A stretch of DNA of 64,000 bases from Mucilaginibacter sp. UR6-11 (GTDB lineage: Bacteria > Bacteroidota > Bacteroidia > Sphingobacteriales > Sphingobacteriaceae). The notes under the pieces were generated by a model. It was not told the origin of the DNA. It made no database searches and saw only the letters and a list, made by a program, of their open reading frames with translations. The stretch lies in NCBI RefSeq assembly GCF_020880695.1, contig NZ_JAJIWO010000007.1, positions 62,001 through 126,000 of the forward strand, written 5' to 3'. A program made the translations under genes and the position numbers. Below, in pieces: positions 1-8,820 of the stretch (position 1 is its first letter; each line of letters starts with the position of its first letter).

Positions 1-559
1 GGTTAGGTTTATCCAGGTAATGGATAAATATGAAGGCATGGCATGGGTGCCAACTTATTATCCACATGGCACCTACGCCGTATTAATTGACAGTATGCTT
101 GTTGAACCATCGCAATATCAAACCTTATTATTGGATAAGCCAACCAATATTGCCAAGATTTACATATCGCACGAAAGCGCGGCAATAAGCGCCAAGTTAT
201 TAGGAGGGTACCTTGCCCTGTTCCCTAAAGGGCCGCCGCCGCCGGTTATAGCTATCTTTACAAAGAATCATGCTTTCCGCAGAACGGACGATCCGTCAAT
301 TGTTTATTACGCGCCTAAAGGTTATGATTTTACCAAAGAGTTTTATACACCTAAATATGACAACCCTCAAAACGGCCCCGTGACAGCCGACCTGCGCAGC
401 ACTGTTTACTGGAACCCCCGGATACTTACCAGGGCATACGGGCAAACAAAGGTTAGCTATTTTAACGGCGACCAAACCGGCACCTACCGGGTAACGGTTG
501 AGGGCATTGACGCTAACGGATTACTGGCCCGTAAGGTTTACCGGTATACCGTACAATAA
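1..559 (+). CDS. C-terminal end of a large surface protein (MG2/TonB-plug type), partial
   Basis: The frame is open to the left edge, so the gene starts outside the window; about 185 C-terminal residues are visible and the first in-frame Met at position 20 is probably internal. The last third (YWNPRIL, then a stretch ending in GTYRVTVEGID and a short beta-rich tail) resembles the end of the long Bacteroidota proteins that combine macroglobulin-like (MG2) domains with a TonB-receptor plug domain. This is recall of the family pattern, not a database match. No signal peptide or catalytic motif can be judged from this fragment. About 420 bp without genes follow. Confidence 0.55.
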   Translation, partial: VRFIQVMDKYEGMAWVPTYYPHGTYAVLIDSMLVEPSQYQTLLLDKPTNIAKIYISHESAAISAKLLGGYLALFPKGPPPPVIAIFTKNHAFRRTDDPSIVYYAPKGYDFTKEFYTPKYDNPQNGPVTADLRSTVYWNPRILTRAYGQTKVSYFNGDQTGTYRVTVEGIDANGLLARKVYRYTVQ

Positions 560-981
560 TTAAACTATGCAGCAAAATTTAATACATTCATCATTAATAC
601 GTTAATTTTTTTGCTTAAAAGTTATTGATATTTTAGTCAATAACCTACAAAATTCCTTTATACTAATCAAAAAAGGAGCTTATCAAAAAATTCCACATAG
701 CCTGAGGCTATATTTATCCTAATAAATTATATAAATCAATTTTTATTCATAATTGTTTCTTAGAACGATTTATAATTTCTCCAATACGTCTTTTTATAAC
801 GATTTAGTTTATAATTGAGGTTTTATACTTTGTTTCCGCCGGATTACCCTGTGATACGGGCACCATTTAACATCCAGCTAAATACTTGTATTTCAGGCAA
901 TAAACAATACCATTTTAAAAGCAGCGTATCGTAAAAAGGGCAGAAATTAATACGGGCACTTGCTTTGTAATAAGTAGTGCG
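560..981. other. AT-rich intergenic region
   Basis: This stretch of about 420 bases holds no convincing gene. It is very AT-rich. A TATACTTTG string at 824-832 resembles the Bacteroidota -7 element but has one extra spacer base and no good -33 partner, so I do not call it a promoter. No strong hairpin terminator is seen after the upstream gene. Confidence 0.5.
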
Positions 982-1533
982 ATGAAGCTTTTTATAAAAA
1001 ACATGGTTTGCTTAAGCTGCCAAATGGTAGTAAAATTTGAGTTAGAAAAACTCGACCTGCATTGTATATCAATAGAATTGGGCCGGGCAGAAATTGAGGA
1101 GACCTTATCTGCTGACCAAATAAGTAAACTTAAAGCAGCTTTATTAAAAGCCGGACTGGAACTGACAGATGACCGGAAAACCATCCTGATAGAAAAAATT
1201 AAAACGGTGATATTAGAGATGATCAACAATTTTGATGAGCCGCTAAAAACAAATTTTTCTAATTACTTAAGCAAAAAGTTAAATCTCGATTACACTTACC
1301 TGGCCAACGTATTCTCTGATACGCAAGGTTCAACTATTGAAAATTTTGTAATCATCAATAAGATCAGGCGGGTAAAAGAGTTGATTTGCAACCAGGAGCT
1401 TACCCTTACTCAAATTTCCTGGAAACTGCATTACAGCAGCGTTGCCCATTTATCTACCCAGTTTAAAAAGGTAACCGGTGTTACCCCCTCTCACTTTAAA
1501 TACACAGAGTGCAATAGCCTGCAGCTATCGTAG
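982..1533 (+). CDS. AraC-family regulator with HMA-like N-terminus
   Basis: This 183-residue protein is a putative transcription regulator. Residues 1-75 have the size and pattern of a heavy-metal-associated (ferredoxin-like) domain, including a C10-L-S-C13 pair near the start (NMVCLSC). Residues about 85-180 form an AraC-type double helix-turn-helix: the second half has the usual LTLTQISWKL, YSSVAHLSTQFKK and GVTPSHFK segments. Such short HMA-AraC proteins recur in Bacteroidota; whether they bind a metal is not known to me. It stands alone, 130 bp ahead of the DUF3494 lipoprotein gene, which it might control. Confidence 0.8.
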   Translation: MKLFIKNMVCLSCQMVVKFELEKLDLHCISIELGRAEIEETLSADQISKLKAALLKAGLELTDDRKTILIEKIKTVILEMINNFDEPLKTNFSNYLSKKLNLDYTYLANVFSDTQGSTIENFVIINKIRRVKELICNQELTLTQISWKLHYSSVAHLSTQFKKVTGVTPSHFKYTECNSLQLS

Positions 1534-1593
1534 ATGTGTGAATTATAGAACTTATTTAAAAAATTGTGTAACAGATGACCCTATGATGTGGGG

Positions 1594-1601
1594 TACGTTT
1601 G
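1594..1601 (+). promoter_or_regulatory. Possible -7 promoter element ahead of the ice-binding-like gene
   Basis: TACGTTTG matches the Bacteroidota -7 consensus TAnnTTTG and lies about 60 bases before the next start codon. No clear -33 TTTG sits at the expected 19-20 bp spacing, so the call is tentative. Confidence 0.35.
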
Positions 1602-1663
1602 TAAGGTGTTAAGTTCTGTTCAACAGAGTTTAACTAACTAGTTCACATTTTTTAAATAATCCC

Positions 1664-3748
1664 ATGAAAGAAAAAATTACTACCCCTACGGATCGTATAC
1701 AAATGCTTTTCAGCAAATGGCATCCCAAAAAATTAAAATCAGCCTGGTTATTACCGCTCTTGCTAATAACCCTTGCACTAGGATGCAAGAAAGACAATTT
1801 CGTACCTGTTGAAGGCGTTTGCCCGTTAGTGGTTAGCGACCCGATGGATAAAGCGGTAGATGTAGTATTAACTAAGGTTATTACAGCAACCTTTAATACC
1901 CCAATGGATGCAGCTACAATAACAAGCAGCACATTTATTGTAAAACAAGGTGCCACAGCTATCTCGGGCACGGTAGCGCCCACAACAAATCCGGCGGTAT
2001 TTACCTTTACACCAGCCGTACCATTATTACCCTTCACGGTTTACAATGCCACTATAACTAAAGGTGCTGCCGATAAATTTCATACCGCATTAACCAGTAA
2101 TTATGATTGGTCATTTACCACCATACCACAGGTTACGGTAGCATCTAACCCGGTAGCAGGTGGTGTAACCACGGGCGGCGGAACATTTGCGCAAGGGGCT
2201 GCTGTTGCCGTAACGGCTACGCCTAACGCCGGTTATATTTTTGCCAACTGGACAGAAAACGGAACAGTGGTATCAACCAGTTCAAGTTATCCTTTCAAAA
2301 TGGCCGGTAACAGAGCGTTAGTTGCTAACTATAGCGTTGTTGTACCTGGTCAGTTTGCTGTTGTGTTGTCGTCAAATCCAATTGTTGGGGGCACAACCAC
2401 TGGTGGCGGCTCATTTAACGCGGGCACTAACGTAACAGTAACGGCCACACCAACCGCCGGTTACACATTTGTTAACTGGACAGTTGGCGGAGTCGTTGTT
2501 TCAACCAGCCCTGGTTATACATTCCTTTTAGTGGCAGACAAAACCCTGGTAGCTAATTTCGCTATTATTCCGGCGTCGCAGTTTGCATTGGTATTATCGT
2601 CTAACCCGGCAGCGGGTGGTTCAACCACCGGTTCAGGTCCGTATGCGGCAGGTACATCAGTAACTGCAACCGCTACAACCAATCCGGGCTATACATTTGT
2701 TGACTGGAAAGAAAACGGACTTACCGTATCTACCAGCCCGGCCTATACTTTCCCGTTAAACGGTAACAGAACGTTGGTTGCTAATTTTACGCAAAACGTG
2801 TACACTTTAAATGTAACTGCCGTTAACGGAACGGTTGCTAAAAATCCTAATCAGGCAACCTACAATTCGGGATCCACGGTTGTGCTTACGGCTACGCCTA
2901 ACGCAGGCTTTACGTTCTCGTCATGGAGCGGCGACGCAGCAGGTGGTGCAAACCCACTAACGGTTGTCATGAATTCAAATAAAAACATTACCGCCAACTT
3001 TATAGCAATACCGTCGGTAGCACCATTATTCAGCTCGATCTTCGGAGCCTTTGGCGGAAGCGCCGGTGTAACTAACCAGGGTATAAATACGGTAATTAAT
3101 AACGGGTCTATCGGAACCACTGCTGTATCTACCGCAGTCACAGGTTTCCATGATGGCTTAACTAATGATGTTTATACCGAGACCCCGCTTAATGTAGGTT
3201 TGGTAACGGGCGGTATTTATTCTGCTCCGCCATTCCCGGGTACAGCTCCAAAATTCGCAATAGCTACGCAGGCATTAGCCGCTGCAAACGCGTTTTATAT
3301 CAGCATATCACCGGCTAACAGGCCAGGTGGTACAGATCCGGGCGCAGGCGAACTGGGAGGTCTTACGTTAGCTCCCGGCACTTATAAATCTGCAGCCGGC
3401 ACATTTAAAATCACCAACGGCAACCTGACGCTTGACGCACAGGGCGATCCGAATGCGGTATGGGTATTCCAGGCACCAACATCATTAACGGTAGGTATTG
3501 CCGGGCCAACAGGTGCGCGCAGCATTATCTTAAAGAATGGTGCCCAGGCGCAAAATGTATACTGGTATGTAGGCAGTTCGGCCACCATTAATGGCGCCGG
3601 TGGCGGTGTAATGGTTGGTACCATTATAGCTTCGGCGGGTGTTACCTTCTCAACTGCAGGCAACGTTGTTCAAACCGTCCTTAATGGCCGTGCAATTTCT
3701 CTGGTAGCTTCGGTTACTATGGTAAATACAACCATTAATACACCATAG
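1664..3748 (+). CDS. DUF3494 ice-binding-like lipoprotein with InlB-type repeats
   Basis: A 694-residue predicted outer-surface lipoprotein. The signal peptide ends in a lipobox (LALG-C41). Domains in order: a Big_5-like Ig domain at about 53-153 (SDPMDKAVDV start, YDWSFTT end); four divergent InlB B-type repeats of about 70-75 residues from 156 to 447, each built around ATPNAGYTF-x-NW and ending in LVANF; then a DUF3494 domain at about 455-694 with the typical LTLAPGTYK, AVWVFQ and NVYWYVGSSATI segments. DUF3494 proteins include ice-binding and adhesive proteins; ice binding here is inference, and adhesion is equally possible. The next gene is an OmpA-family protein, a common pairing. A hairpin follows the stop. 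Confidence 0.85.
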   Translation: MKEKITTPTDRIQMLFSKWHPKKLKSAWLLPLLLITLALGCKKDNFVPVEGVCPLVVSDPMDKAVDVVLTKVITATFNTPMDAATITSSTFIVKQGATAISGTVAPTTNPAVFTFTPAVPLLPFTVYNATITKGAADKFHTALTSNYDWSFTTIPQVTVASNPVAGGVTTGGGTFAQGAAVAVTATPNAGYIFANWTENGTVVSTSSSYPFKMAGNRALVANYSVVVPGQFAVVLSSNPIVGGTTTGGGSFNAGTNVTVTATPTAGYTFVNWTVGGVVVSTSPGYTFLLVADKTLVANFAIIPASQFALVLSSNPAAGGSTTGSGPYAAGTSVTATATTNPGYTFVDWKENGLTVSTSPAYTFPLNGNRTLVANFTQNVYTLNVTAVNGTVAKNPNQATYNSGSTVVLTATPNAGFTFSSWSGDAAGGANPLTVVMNSNKNITANFIAIPSVAPLFSSIFGAFGGSAGVTNQGINTVINNGSIGTTAVSTAVTGFHDGLTNDVYTETPLNVGLVTGGIYSAPPFPGTAPKFAIATQALAAANAFYISISPANRPGGTDPGAGELGGLTLAPGTYKSAAGTFKITNGNLTLDAQGDPNAVWVFQAPTSLTVGIAGPTGARSIILKNGAQAQNVYWYVGSSATINGAGGGVMVGTIIASAGVTFSTAGNVVQTVLNGRAISLVASVTMVNTTINTP

Positions 3749-3757
3749 TCTTAAGCT

Positions 3758-3801
3758 ATTAATTCATTCCCCGTTTCAAAATGAAGCGGGGAATGATTAA
3801 T
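3758..3801 (+). terminator. Hairpin after the DUF3494 gene
   Basis: Arms 3758-3773 and 3787-3801 pair almost perfectly (one bulged T) around a GC core of CCCCG/CGGGG, followed by an A-rich run. It lies just after the stop at 3748 and before the start at 3840. Confidence 0.65.
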
Positions 3802-3839
3802 CAAAAAAATATCTTAAAAATTAATTTAAATAAAATATT

Positions 3840-5786
3840 ATGCTAAACATATATAAACAGCTTCAAAAATTCACATTATGCTTTATGATGATGATTTTTG
3901 CATACACCACCACCCGGGCGCAAATTACCCAGCCAACCTGGTGGTTTGGTGTATCAGGTGCCGCAAACGCCAATTGGTATGACGGTACAACCCAAACATT
4001 AAACAACTCTTTGGTAGTTCCTACTGCTTTTCATAAGGCTTTTGGCATCCGCCCGTATGCTTCTTTGCTGGTTGAGTACCGCCCTACGCGTATCTGGGGT
4101 ATTATGTTAAATGTAGCTTATGATGCCCGCGGCGCTAAATACAAAGATGTTATTGCACCTTGTAACTGCCTTGCCACTTTACATACAGACATCAACTACG
4201 TATCGGTTGAACCTAGTTTGCGTTTAGGATTTAATACTACCGACCTGTATTTTTTTGCAGGACCACGTGTGGCTTACAACATCAAAAATGATTTTTCATA
4301 CACCCAGGTTAATCAGCCAAATACGTCTGGTACTTTAAGTGATACTAAAAAGATCCAGGTATCCGGCCAAATTGGTATGGGTTATGACATTATGTTATCA
4401 AAAGCTACAAGCGTTACCAAAGTAAGCTTGTCGCCGTTTGTTTCTTATCAGCCATATTTTGGACAGGAACCGCGTAGTATCGAAAGTATGTCAATACAAA
4501 CCGTACGGTTGGGCATGGCGCTAAAATTTGGAAAAGGCCACAAAACCGCAGAACAAATAACGCCGCCTTTACCAATGGTAACAGCTGCACCGGCACATGA
4601 ATTTACTTTGGCTATACGCGCACCAAAAACACTTCCAAGACGTGAAGTAAGTGAGACCCTGCCTTTGTTAAATGCAGTGTTTTTTGATGAATCGTCAACC
4701 AGCATCCCAAGCCGCTATGTTTTGCTTAGTGCAAATGAAGCTGCCGCTTTTAGAGAAGTACAATTACAACAACCAAAATCAGGTAATATGCCGGGACGTT
4801 CTGCCGCGCAGTTAAATACCTACCATAATGTATTAAATGTTGTTGGCGACCGTATGCGTTCAAATCCGTCTGCGGCTATCGTGTTAAACGGCGCATCTGC
4901 TGCCGGCCCTGCCGATGGCAGAGCAATGGCCTCGTCAGTAAAACAATACCTGGTTACGGTGTTTGGTATTGACGGCTCACGTATTGCTGTACAAGGCAGT
5001 TTCAAACCGCATCCACCGTCTGAAAAAATAGGCGGCACCAAAAATCTTGATCTTTTGGGCGCAGAAAATCGCCGGGTTGATATTGAAAGCACCTCGCCGC
5101 AATTGTTGGGCGAAGTAGGTGGCGGAATGATGAAACCTGTTCAAATTGTTGATTCACAAGAGGACCCGCTTGACAGCCATGTTGTTTTAACGGTTGACTC
5201 GGCACAACAACTACTTAAATCATGGTATGTTGATGTAGTTGGCGCAAACGGCACCACGCAACATTACGGCCCTTATTACAAGGATGTGGAAAGCATACCA
5301 GGCAGAACCATATTAGGTACAAGCCCGGCAGGCGATTATACCGTAACCATGACCGGCGAAACCAAAAACGGTACGCTAGTTAAGAAAGAAGGCACCGTTC
5401 ACCTGGCACGTCAGGATGAAAAAGCTTTAAAGGGTCTTCGTTACAGCATTATATTCAGCTTTGACCAGGCAACAACTATTGCTTCGTACAATAAGTTCCT
5501 TACCAATAAGGTAGCTCCGCTAATAACCAATGGTGCCAATGTAGTTATACACGGGCATACAGATATTATAGGAGAAGGCGTTTATAATCAAAAATTGTCT
5601 GAAAGCAGGGCGCAACAAACCCAACAAGTTATTGAACGCGCATTGGCAAACTTAGGTGTGAGCAATGTTAAGTTTGATACTTCAGGCTTTGGCGCAGATC
5701 CGGCTCACTCACCTTTTGATAATAATTTACCAGAAGAACGCTTTTATAACAGAACGGTTATTATTGATATCATACCGGTAAACTAA
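3840..5786 (+). CDS. OmpA-family outer membrane protein
   Basis: A 648-residue protein with a signal peptide (residues 1-28, ending TTTRAQ). Residues about 30-235 look like an eight-stranded PorT/OMP beta-barrel (alternating aromatic strands, LRLGFNTTDLYFFAGPR). Around residues 325-420 is a degenerate OmpA-like segment (NVVGDRMRSNPSAAIVLNG and then ENRRVDIES). The C-terminal 110 residues form a clear OmpA peptidoglycan-binding domain with VIHGHTDIIGEGVYNQKLSE and a final YNRTVIIDI. It probably anchors the outer membrane to the wall and may help present the adjacent DUF3494 protein. It lies between two hairpins, so it may be its own transcript. Confidence 0.85.
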   Translation: MLNIYKQLQKFTLCFMMMIFAYTTTRAQITQPTWWFGVSGAANANWYDGTTQTLNNSLVVPTAFHKAFGIRPYASLLVEYRPTRIWGIMLNVAYDARGAKYKDVIAPCNCLATLHTDINYVSVEPSLRLGFNTTDLYFFAGPRVAYNIKNDFSYTQVNQPNTSGTLSDTKKIQVSGQIGMGYDIMLSKATSVTKVSLSPFVSYQPYFGQEPRSIESMSIQTVRLGMALKFGKGHKTAEQITPPLPMVTAAPAHEFTLAIRAPKTLPRREVSETLPLLNAVFFDESSTSIPSRYVLLSANEAAAFREVQLQQPKSGNMPGRSAAQLNTYHNVLNVVGDRMRSNPSAAIVLNGASAAGPADGRAMASSVKQYLVTVFGIDGSRIAVQGSFKPHPPSEKIGGTKNLDLLGAENRRVDIESTSPQLLGEVGGGMMKPVQIVDSQEDPLDSHVVLTVDSAQQLLKSWYVDVVGANGTTQHYGPYYKDVESIPGRTILGTSPAGDYTVTMTGETKNGTLVKKEGTVHLARQDEKALKGLRYSIIFSFDQATTIASYNKFLTNKVAPLITNGANVVIHGHTDIIGEGVYNQKLSESRAQQTQQVIERALANLGVSNVKFDTSGFGADPAHSPFDNNLPEERFYNRTVIIDIIPVN

Positions 5787-5819
5787 TAAAAGTTACTGCT
5801 AAAATCTAAAAGCATCATT

Positions 5820-5869
5820 CATCCCCGATGCTGTTGACTTACATTAAGTTAGTCAACACATCGGGGATG
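5820..5869 (+). terminator. Long hairpin terminator after the OmpA gene
   Basis: Left arm 5820-5839 and right arm 5851-5869 pair over 19 bp with a single bulge at 5831, and TTTGCTTT follows. It is a strong stem between the OmpA gene and the DUF4382 gene. Confidence 0.75.
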
Positions 5870-5922
5870 TTTGCTTTCAGCAAATGTTAAATCAATTCAC
5901 CCCTATTAATTAAACAACTATT

Positions 5923-6684
5923 ATGAGAAAACTAATTTTTTTGTCTGCCGCTCTTCTAGGTTTGGGCCTGGCATCATGTACAAAAAGCAACACGTCCAGT
6001 ACCGCGCATGTTACGGTTAAACTGACAGACGGCCCCGGACCCTACGATGCCGTTATTTTAAGTATTAAAAGCGTTGTTGTAGTAACGGCTAATGGCGAGC
6101 ATACCCTTGCTGTTGGTGGCGGGCCTATCGATATCCTTCGTTTTAGATTAGGAAAAGACACATTGTTGGCAGAGCAGGATATCCCTGCCGGAACTATCCA
6201 ACAGGTGCGTCTGGTACTTAACTCAACCGGTAACAGGGTGGTAGTAAACGGCGTATCTTACGATCTGAATACACCAAGCGGACAAACATCAGGCGTTAAA
6301 TTAAACGTTCATGATAACTTAACCGCAGGTATAGCTTATACGCTGCACCTTGATTTTGATGCCGGACAATCTATAGTAACCACAGGTAACGGTAAGTATA
6401 TTTTAAAACCGGTTATACGCGCCATAGCTGACGCCGTATCCGGTGCCCTTACCGGTACTGTTACACCAATGGCTTCTTATCCAAAGGTATATGCCATAGC
6501 AGGAACCGACACCGTAGGCACAGTTGCCGATGCAACCGGAAAATTTTATTTCCCGGGTCTTTCTGCCGGTACTTACAGCGTAAAATTTATGCCTGTTAGC
6601 CCGTATGCAGTTAAGACAATTAGCAATGTTGTAGTAACCACCGGCACTGTGAAAGACATGGGTGCCGTTACGATCACCCAATAA
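5923..6684 (+). CDS. DUF4382 lipoprotein
   Basis: A 253-residue lipoprotein with a lipobox (GLASC19). Residues about 27-165 fit DUF4382: AHVTVKLTDGPGPYDAVIL at the start, then PAGTIQQVRLVL and KLNVHDNLTAG. Residues about 170-253 resemble a carboxypeptidase regulatory-like beta-sandwich (SGALTGTV, TGKFYFPGLSAGTYSVKF). DUF4382 has no established biochemical function that I know of; a cell-surface binding or structural role is likely. It follows the DUF3494 and OmpA genes, each separated by a hairpin, and ends at a bidirectional terminator shared with the converging aldo/keto reductase gene. Confidence 0.85.
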   Translation: MRKLIFLSAALLGLGLASCTKSNTSSTAHVTVKLTDGPGPYDAVILSIKSVVVVTANGEHTLAVGGGPIDILRFRLGKDTLLAEQDIPAGTIQQVRLVLNSTGNRVVVNGVSYDLNTPSGQTSGVKLNVHDNLTAGIAYTLHLDFDAGQSIVTTGNGKYILKPVIRAIADAVSGALTGTVTPMASYPKVYAIAGTDTVGTVADATGKFYFPGLSAGTYSVKFMPVSPYAVKTISNVVVTTGTVKDMGAVTITQ

Positions 6685-6701
6685 TAAATAATATTGCATA
6701 T

Positions 6702-6736
6702 AACAAAAAAGGCTTCGTAACGAAGCCTTTTTTGTT
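6702..6736. terminator. Bidirectional terminator between convergent genes
   Basis: A perfect 16-bp inverted repeat (arms 6702-6717 and 6721-6736, loop TAA) has GGCTTCG/CGAAGCC at its core and A6/T6 flanks, so it can terminate on both strands. It separates the DUF4382 gene (+) from the aldo/keto reductase gene (-). Confidence 0.9.
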
Positions 6737-6762
6737 GTTTTTTAATTAATTAGCAACGGTAT

Positions 6763-7752
6763 CTATTTCAGGATATCATCAATAATGGTAAGCTCTTCCC
6801 GGGTAAATTTGATATTCTCCAGGCATTTTAACGAGTCAAGCAATTGCTCCGGCTTGCTGGCTCCTACCAGTACCGAGGTGATGCGATCATCCTTTAAGAT
6901 CCATGACAGCGCCATGTGGGCCAGCTTCTGCCCTCTTTGTTTGGCCAGCTCATTTAACTTTTTAATTTTTTCAATTTTATCGGGTGTGATGCTGTCCTCG
7001 GTCAGCGAGTCGCCGATTTTTACGGCGCGCGAATCTGCCGGGATGCCTTTCAGATACTTATCGGTTAATAACCCCTGCGCCAATGGCGAGAACGGGATAC
7101 AACCTACGCCCTCTTCTTCCAGCACATCCAATAAGCCATCTTCAACCCAGCGCTCAAACATCGAGTATTTAGGTTGATGGATGATAACAGGCGTACCCAT
7201 TTGTTTTAACATCTGGATAGCTTGCTTGGCTTCGGGTGCTTTGTAATTTGAGATACCAACATACAGCGCTTTCCCCTGGCGGACAATCAGGTCAAGTGCC
7301 GCCATGGTTTCCTCCAGCGGTGTTTCAGGATCGGGACGATGATGATAAAAAATATCCACGTAATCCAGCTTCATGCGTTTCAGGCTTTGGTCAAGGCTTG
7401 ACACCAGGTATTTTTTGGTTCCCCAGTCGCCATAAGGGCCGTCCCACATGGTGTAGCCTGCTTTTGATGATATGATGAGCTCATCGCGATGGTCCCTGAA
7501 ATCCGTATGCAATATCCTGCCAAAATTCTCTTCGGCCGATCCCGGAGGGGGGCCGTAATTATTGGCCAGGTCAATATGGGTAACGCCGTTATCAAAAGCG
7601 GTTTTAAGGATATTACGGCAGTTTTCCATTTGGTCGTAATACCCAAAGTTATGCCATAGGCCCAATGATACAGCAGGCAGCTTTAAGCCGCTTTTGCCGC
7701 TGCGTTTATAGGGCATGGATTGGTATCTTTCTGGTGATGGTTGGTAAGACAT
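6763..7752 (-). CDS. Aldo/keto reductase, YghZ-like
   Basis: A 329-residue NADPH-dependent aldo/keto reductase. The N-terminal GLKLPAVSLGLWHNFG, the catalytic-Tyr segment LANNYGPPPGSAEENFG, the Lys segment ISSKAGYTMWDGPYGDWGT and the FYHHRPDPETPLEE strand match the YghZ/L-glyceraldehyde-3-phosphate reductase subfamily (AKR14). These enzymes reduce aldehydes, including glyceraldehyde 3-phosphate and methylglyoxal. It lies 225 bp downstream of the esterase and fucosidase genes on the same strand, but a palindromic repeat fills the gap, so it may have its own promoter. Confidence 0.9.
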   Translation of the reverse strand: MSYQPSPERYQSMPYKRSGKSGLKLPAVSLGLWHNFGYYDQMENCRNILKTAFDNGVTHIDLANNYGPPPGSAEENFGRILHTDFRDHRDELIISSKAGYTMWDGPYGDWGTKKYLVSSLDQSLKRMKLDYVDIFYHHRPDPETPLEETMAALDLIVRQGKALYVGISNYKAPEAKQAIQMLKQMGTPVIIHQPKYSMFERWVEDGLLDVLEEEGVGCIPFSPLAQGLLTDKYLKGIPADSRAVKIGDSLTEDSITPDKIEKIKKLNELAKQRGQKLAHMALSWILKDDRITSVLVGASKPEQLLDSLKCLENIKFTREELTIIDDILK

Positions 7753-7787
7753 GGTTAGTTATTATAGTGTTCGATATTCGTTATTGA

Positions 7788-7893
7788 CCTTCCCTACACA
7801 CGGGAGGGTGTGCCGGGCTGTGAAATAGCAGAAAGGGGTTATACGACGATACGTCTTCATTAACCCCTCCCTACACCCTCCCGTTGGAAGGGA
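7788..7893. repeat. Nested palindromic intergenic element, copy 1
   Basis: Two nested inverted repeats lie here: CGGGAGGGTGT at 7801-7811 with its complement at 7873-7883, and AGGGGTTA at 7834-7841 with its complement at 7861-7868, with a weaker outer pair (CCTTCC/GGAAGG). A related block at 18428-18500 shares the CCTACACCCTCCC core and the following GGAAGGGAA-type tail. It looks like a dispersed, structured intergenic repeat. Confidence 0.55.
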
Positions 7894-7977
7894 ATGGCAC
7901 AAGGCTGCTCTTTCTTATTTATTCTCATCCCCTCAAAGCCTCCCAACTCGGGGACACTGCAGGGACGGTAGCGTCTT

Positions 7978-8811
7978 TTAGTTATTTAATTCCGGGTTAG
8001 CCTTCCTGAAATAGTTATTAAAGAACAACAGGTGATATTGGACAGAGTTTGCCCAATACTGTGATGTATGCGCACCGGGGCGTGCCGTAAAATCATGCGG
8101 GATGTTGCGTTCCAGCATTTTTTCGTGCAACTCTGTATTCACTTTAAAAAAGAAATCGTCCACCCCGCAATCAAAAGTTATGGCTAATGATTTTGGTGTA
8201 ATGAGGTACAGCATATTAGTTACCGTATTCTTCTCCCAGTTCTCCGGGTACTCGTTGTATTTCCCCAGGCGTTTGGCCATATCCCAGTTATCAGGGAACG
8301 GGCGGATATCAACCCCACCGCTCATGCTGCCAACCGCGCCAAACAGATCCTGGTGACGGATTGCCAGGTACATGGCACCATGCCCGCCCATGCTCAGGCC
8401 CGAAATTGCACGGCCGGTTTTGTTTTTAATAGTTTTATAATTTTTGTCGATATAGCCTATCAACTCCTTGGTTACATAAGTTTCATACTTAAAGTTTGGA
8501 TCTATAGGGCTGTCAAAATACCAGCTGGTGATACCGCCGTCGGCACAAACAATCATCAGGTGATAGATATCGGCCCAGATAGCAATGCCGGGGTTAAGCC
8601 CGTAAAACTGCTTATAGTTACCGCCCGCACCATGTAATAAATAAACCACCGGGTAAGCTTTGCCCTGCTCATAATCTGCGGGAGTGATAACCAGCGCCTT
8701 TATTTTTTTGTGCATAGCATTGCTGTATGTTTCAACGGTATCAACCTTTGCCGCTTTTACAAACGTTACAGCAAGCAGGAGGAAAGCTATAGCCAATAAA
8801 TTTTTCTTCAT
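7978..8811 (-). CDS. Secreted esterase, alpha/beta hydrolase (esterase D-like)
   Basis: A 277-residue protein with a signal peptide (about residues 1-20). The alpha/beta hydrolase core shows VVYLLHGAGGNY (oxyanion region), the nucleophile elbow G-L-S140-M-G-G, an acid candidate in ITFDCGVDDFF and a His candidate near HTSQYW. The pattern fits the putative esterase family (PF00756) that includes feruloyl/acetyl esterases of polysaccharide loci. It follows the GH29 fucosidase gene by 9 bp and so is probably co-transcribed; deacylation of decorated glycans is the likely role, substrate unknown. Confidence 0.85.
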   Translation of the reverse strand: MKKNLLAIAFLLLAVTFVKAAKVDTVETYSNAMHKKIKALVITPADYEQGKAYPVVYLLHGAGGNYKQFYGLNPGIAIWADIYHLMIVCADGGITSWYFDSPIDPNFKYETYVTKELIGYIDKNYKTIKNKTGRAISGLSMGGHGAMYLAIRHQDLFGAVGSMSGGVDIRPFPDNWDMAKRLGKYNEYPENWEKNTVTNMLYLITPKSLAITFDCGVDDFFFKVNTELHEKMLERNIPHDFTARPGAHTSQYWANSVQYHLLFFNNYFRKANPELNN

Positions 8812-8820
8812 CGTTATTAG

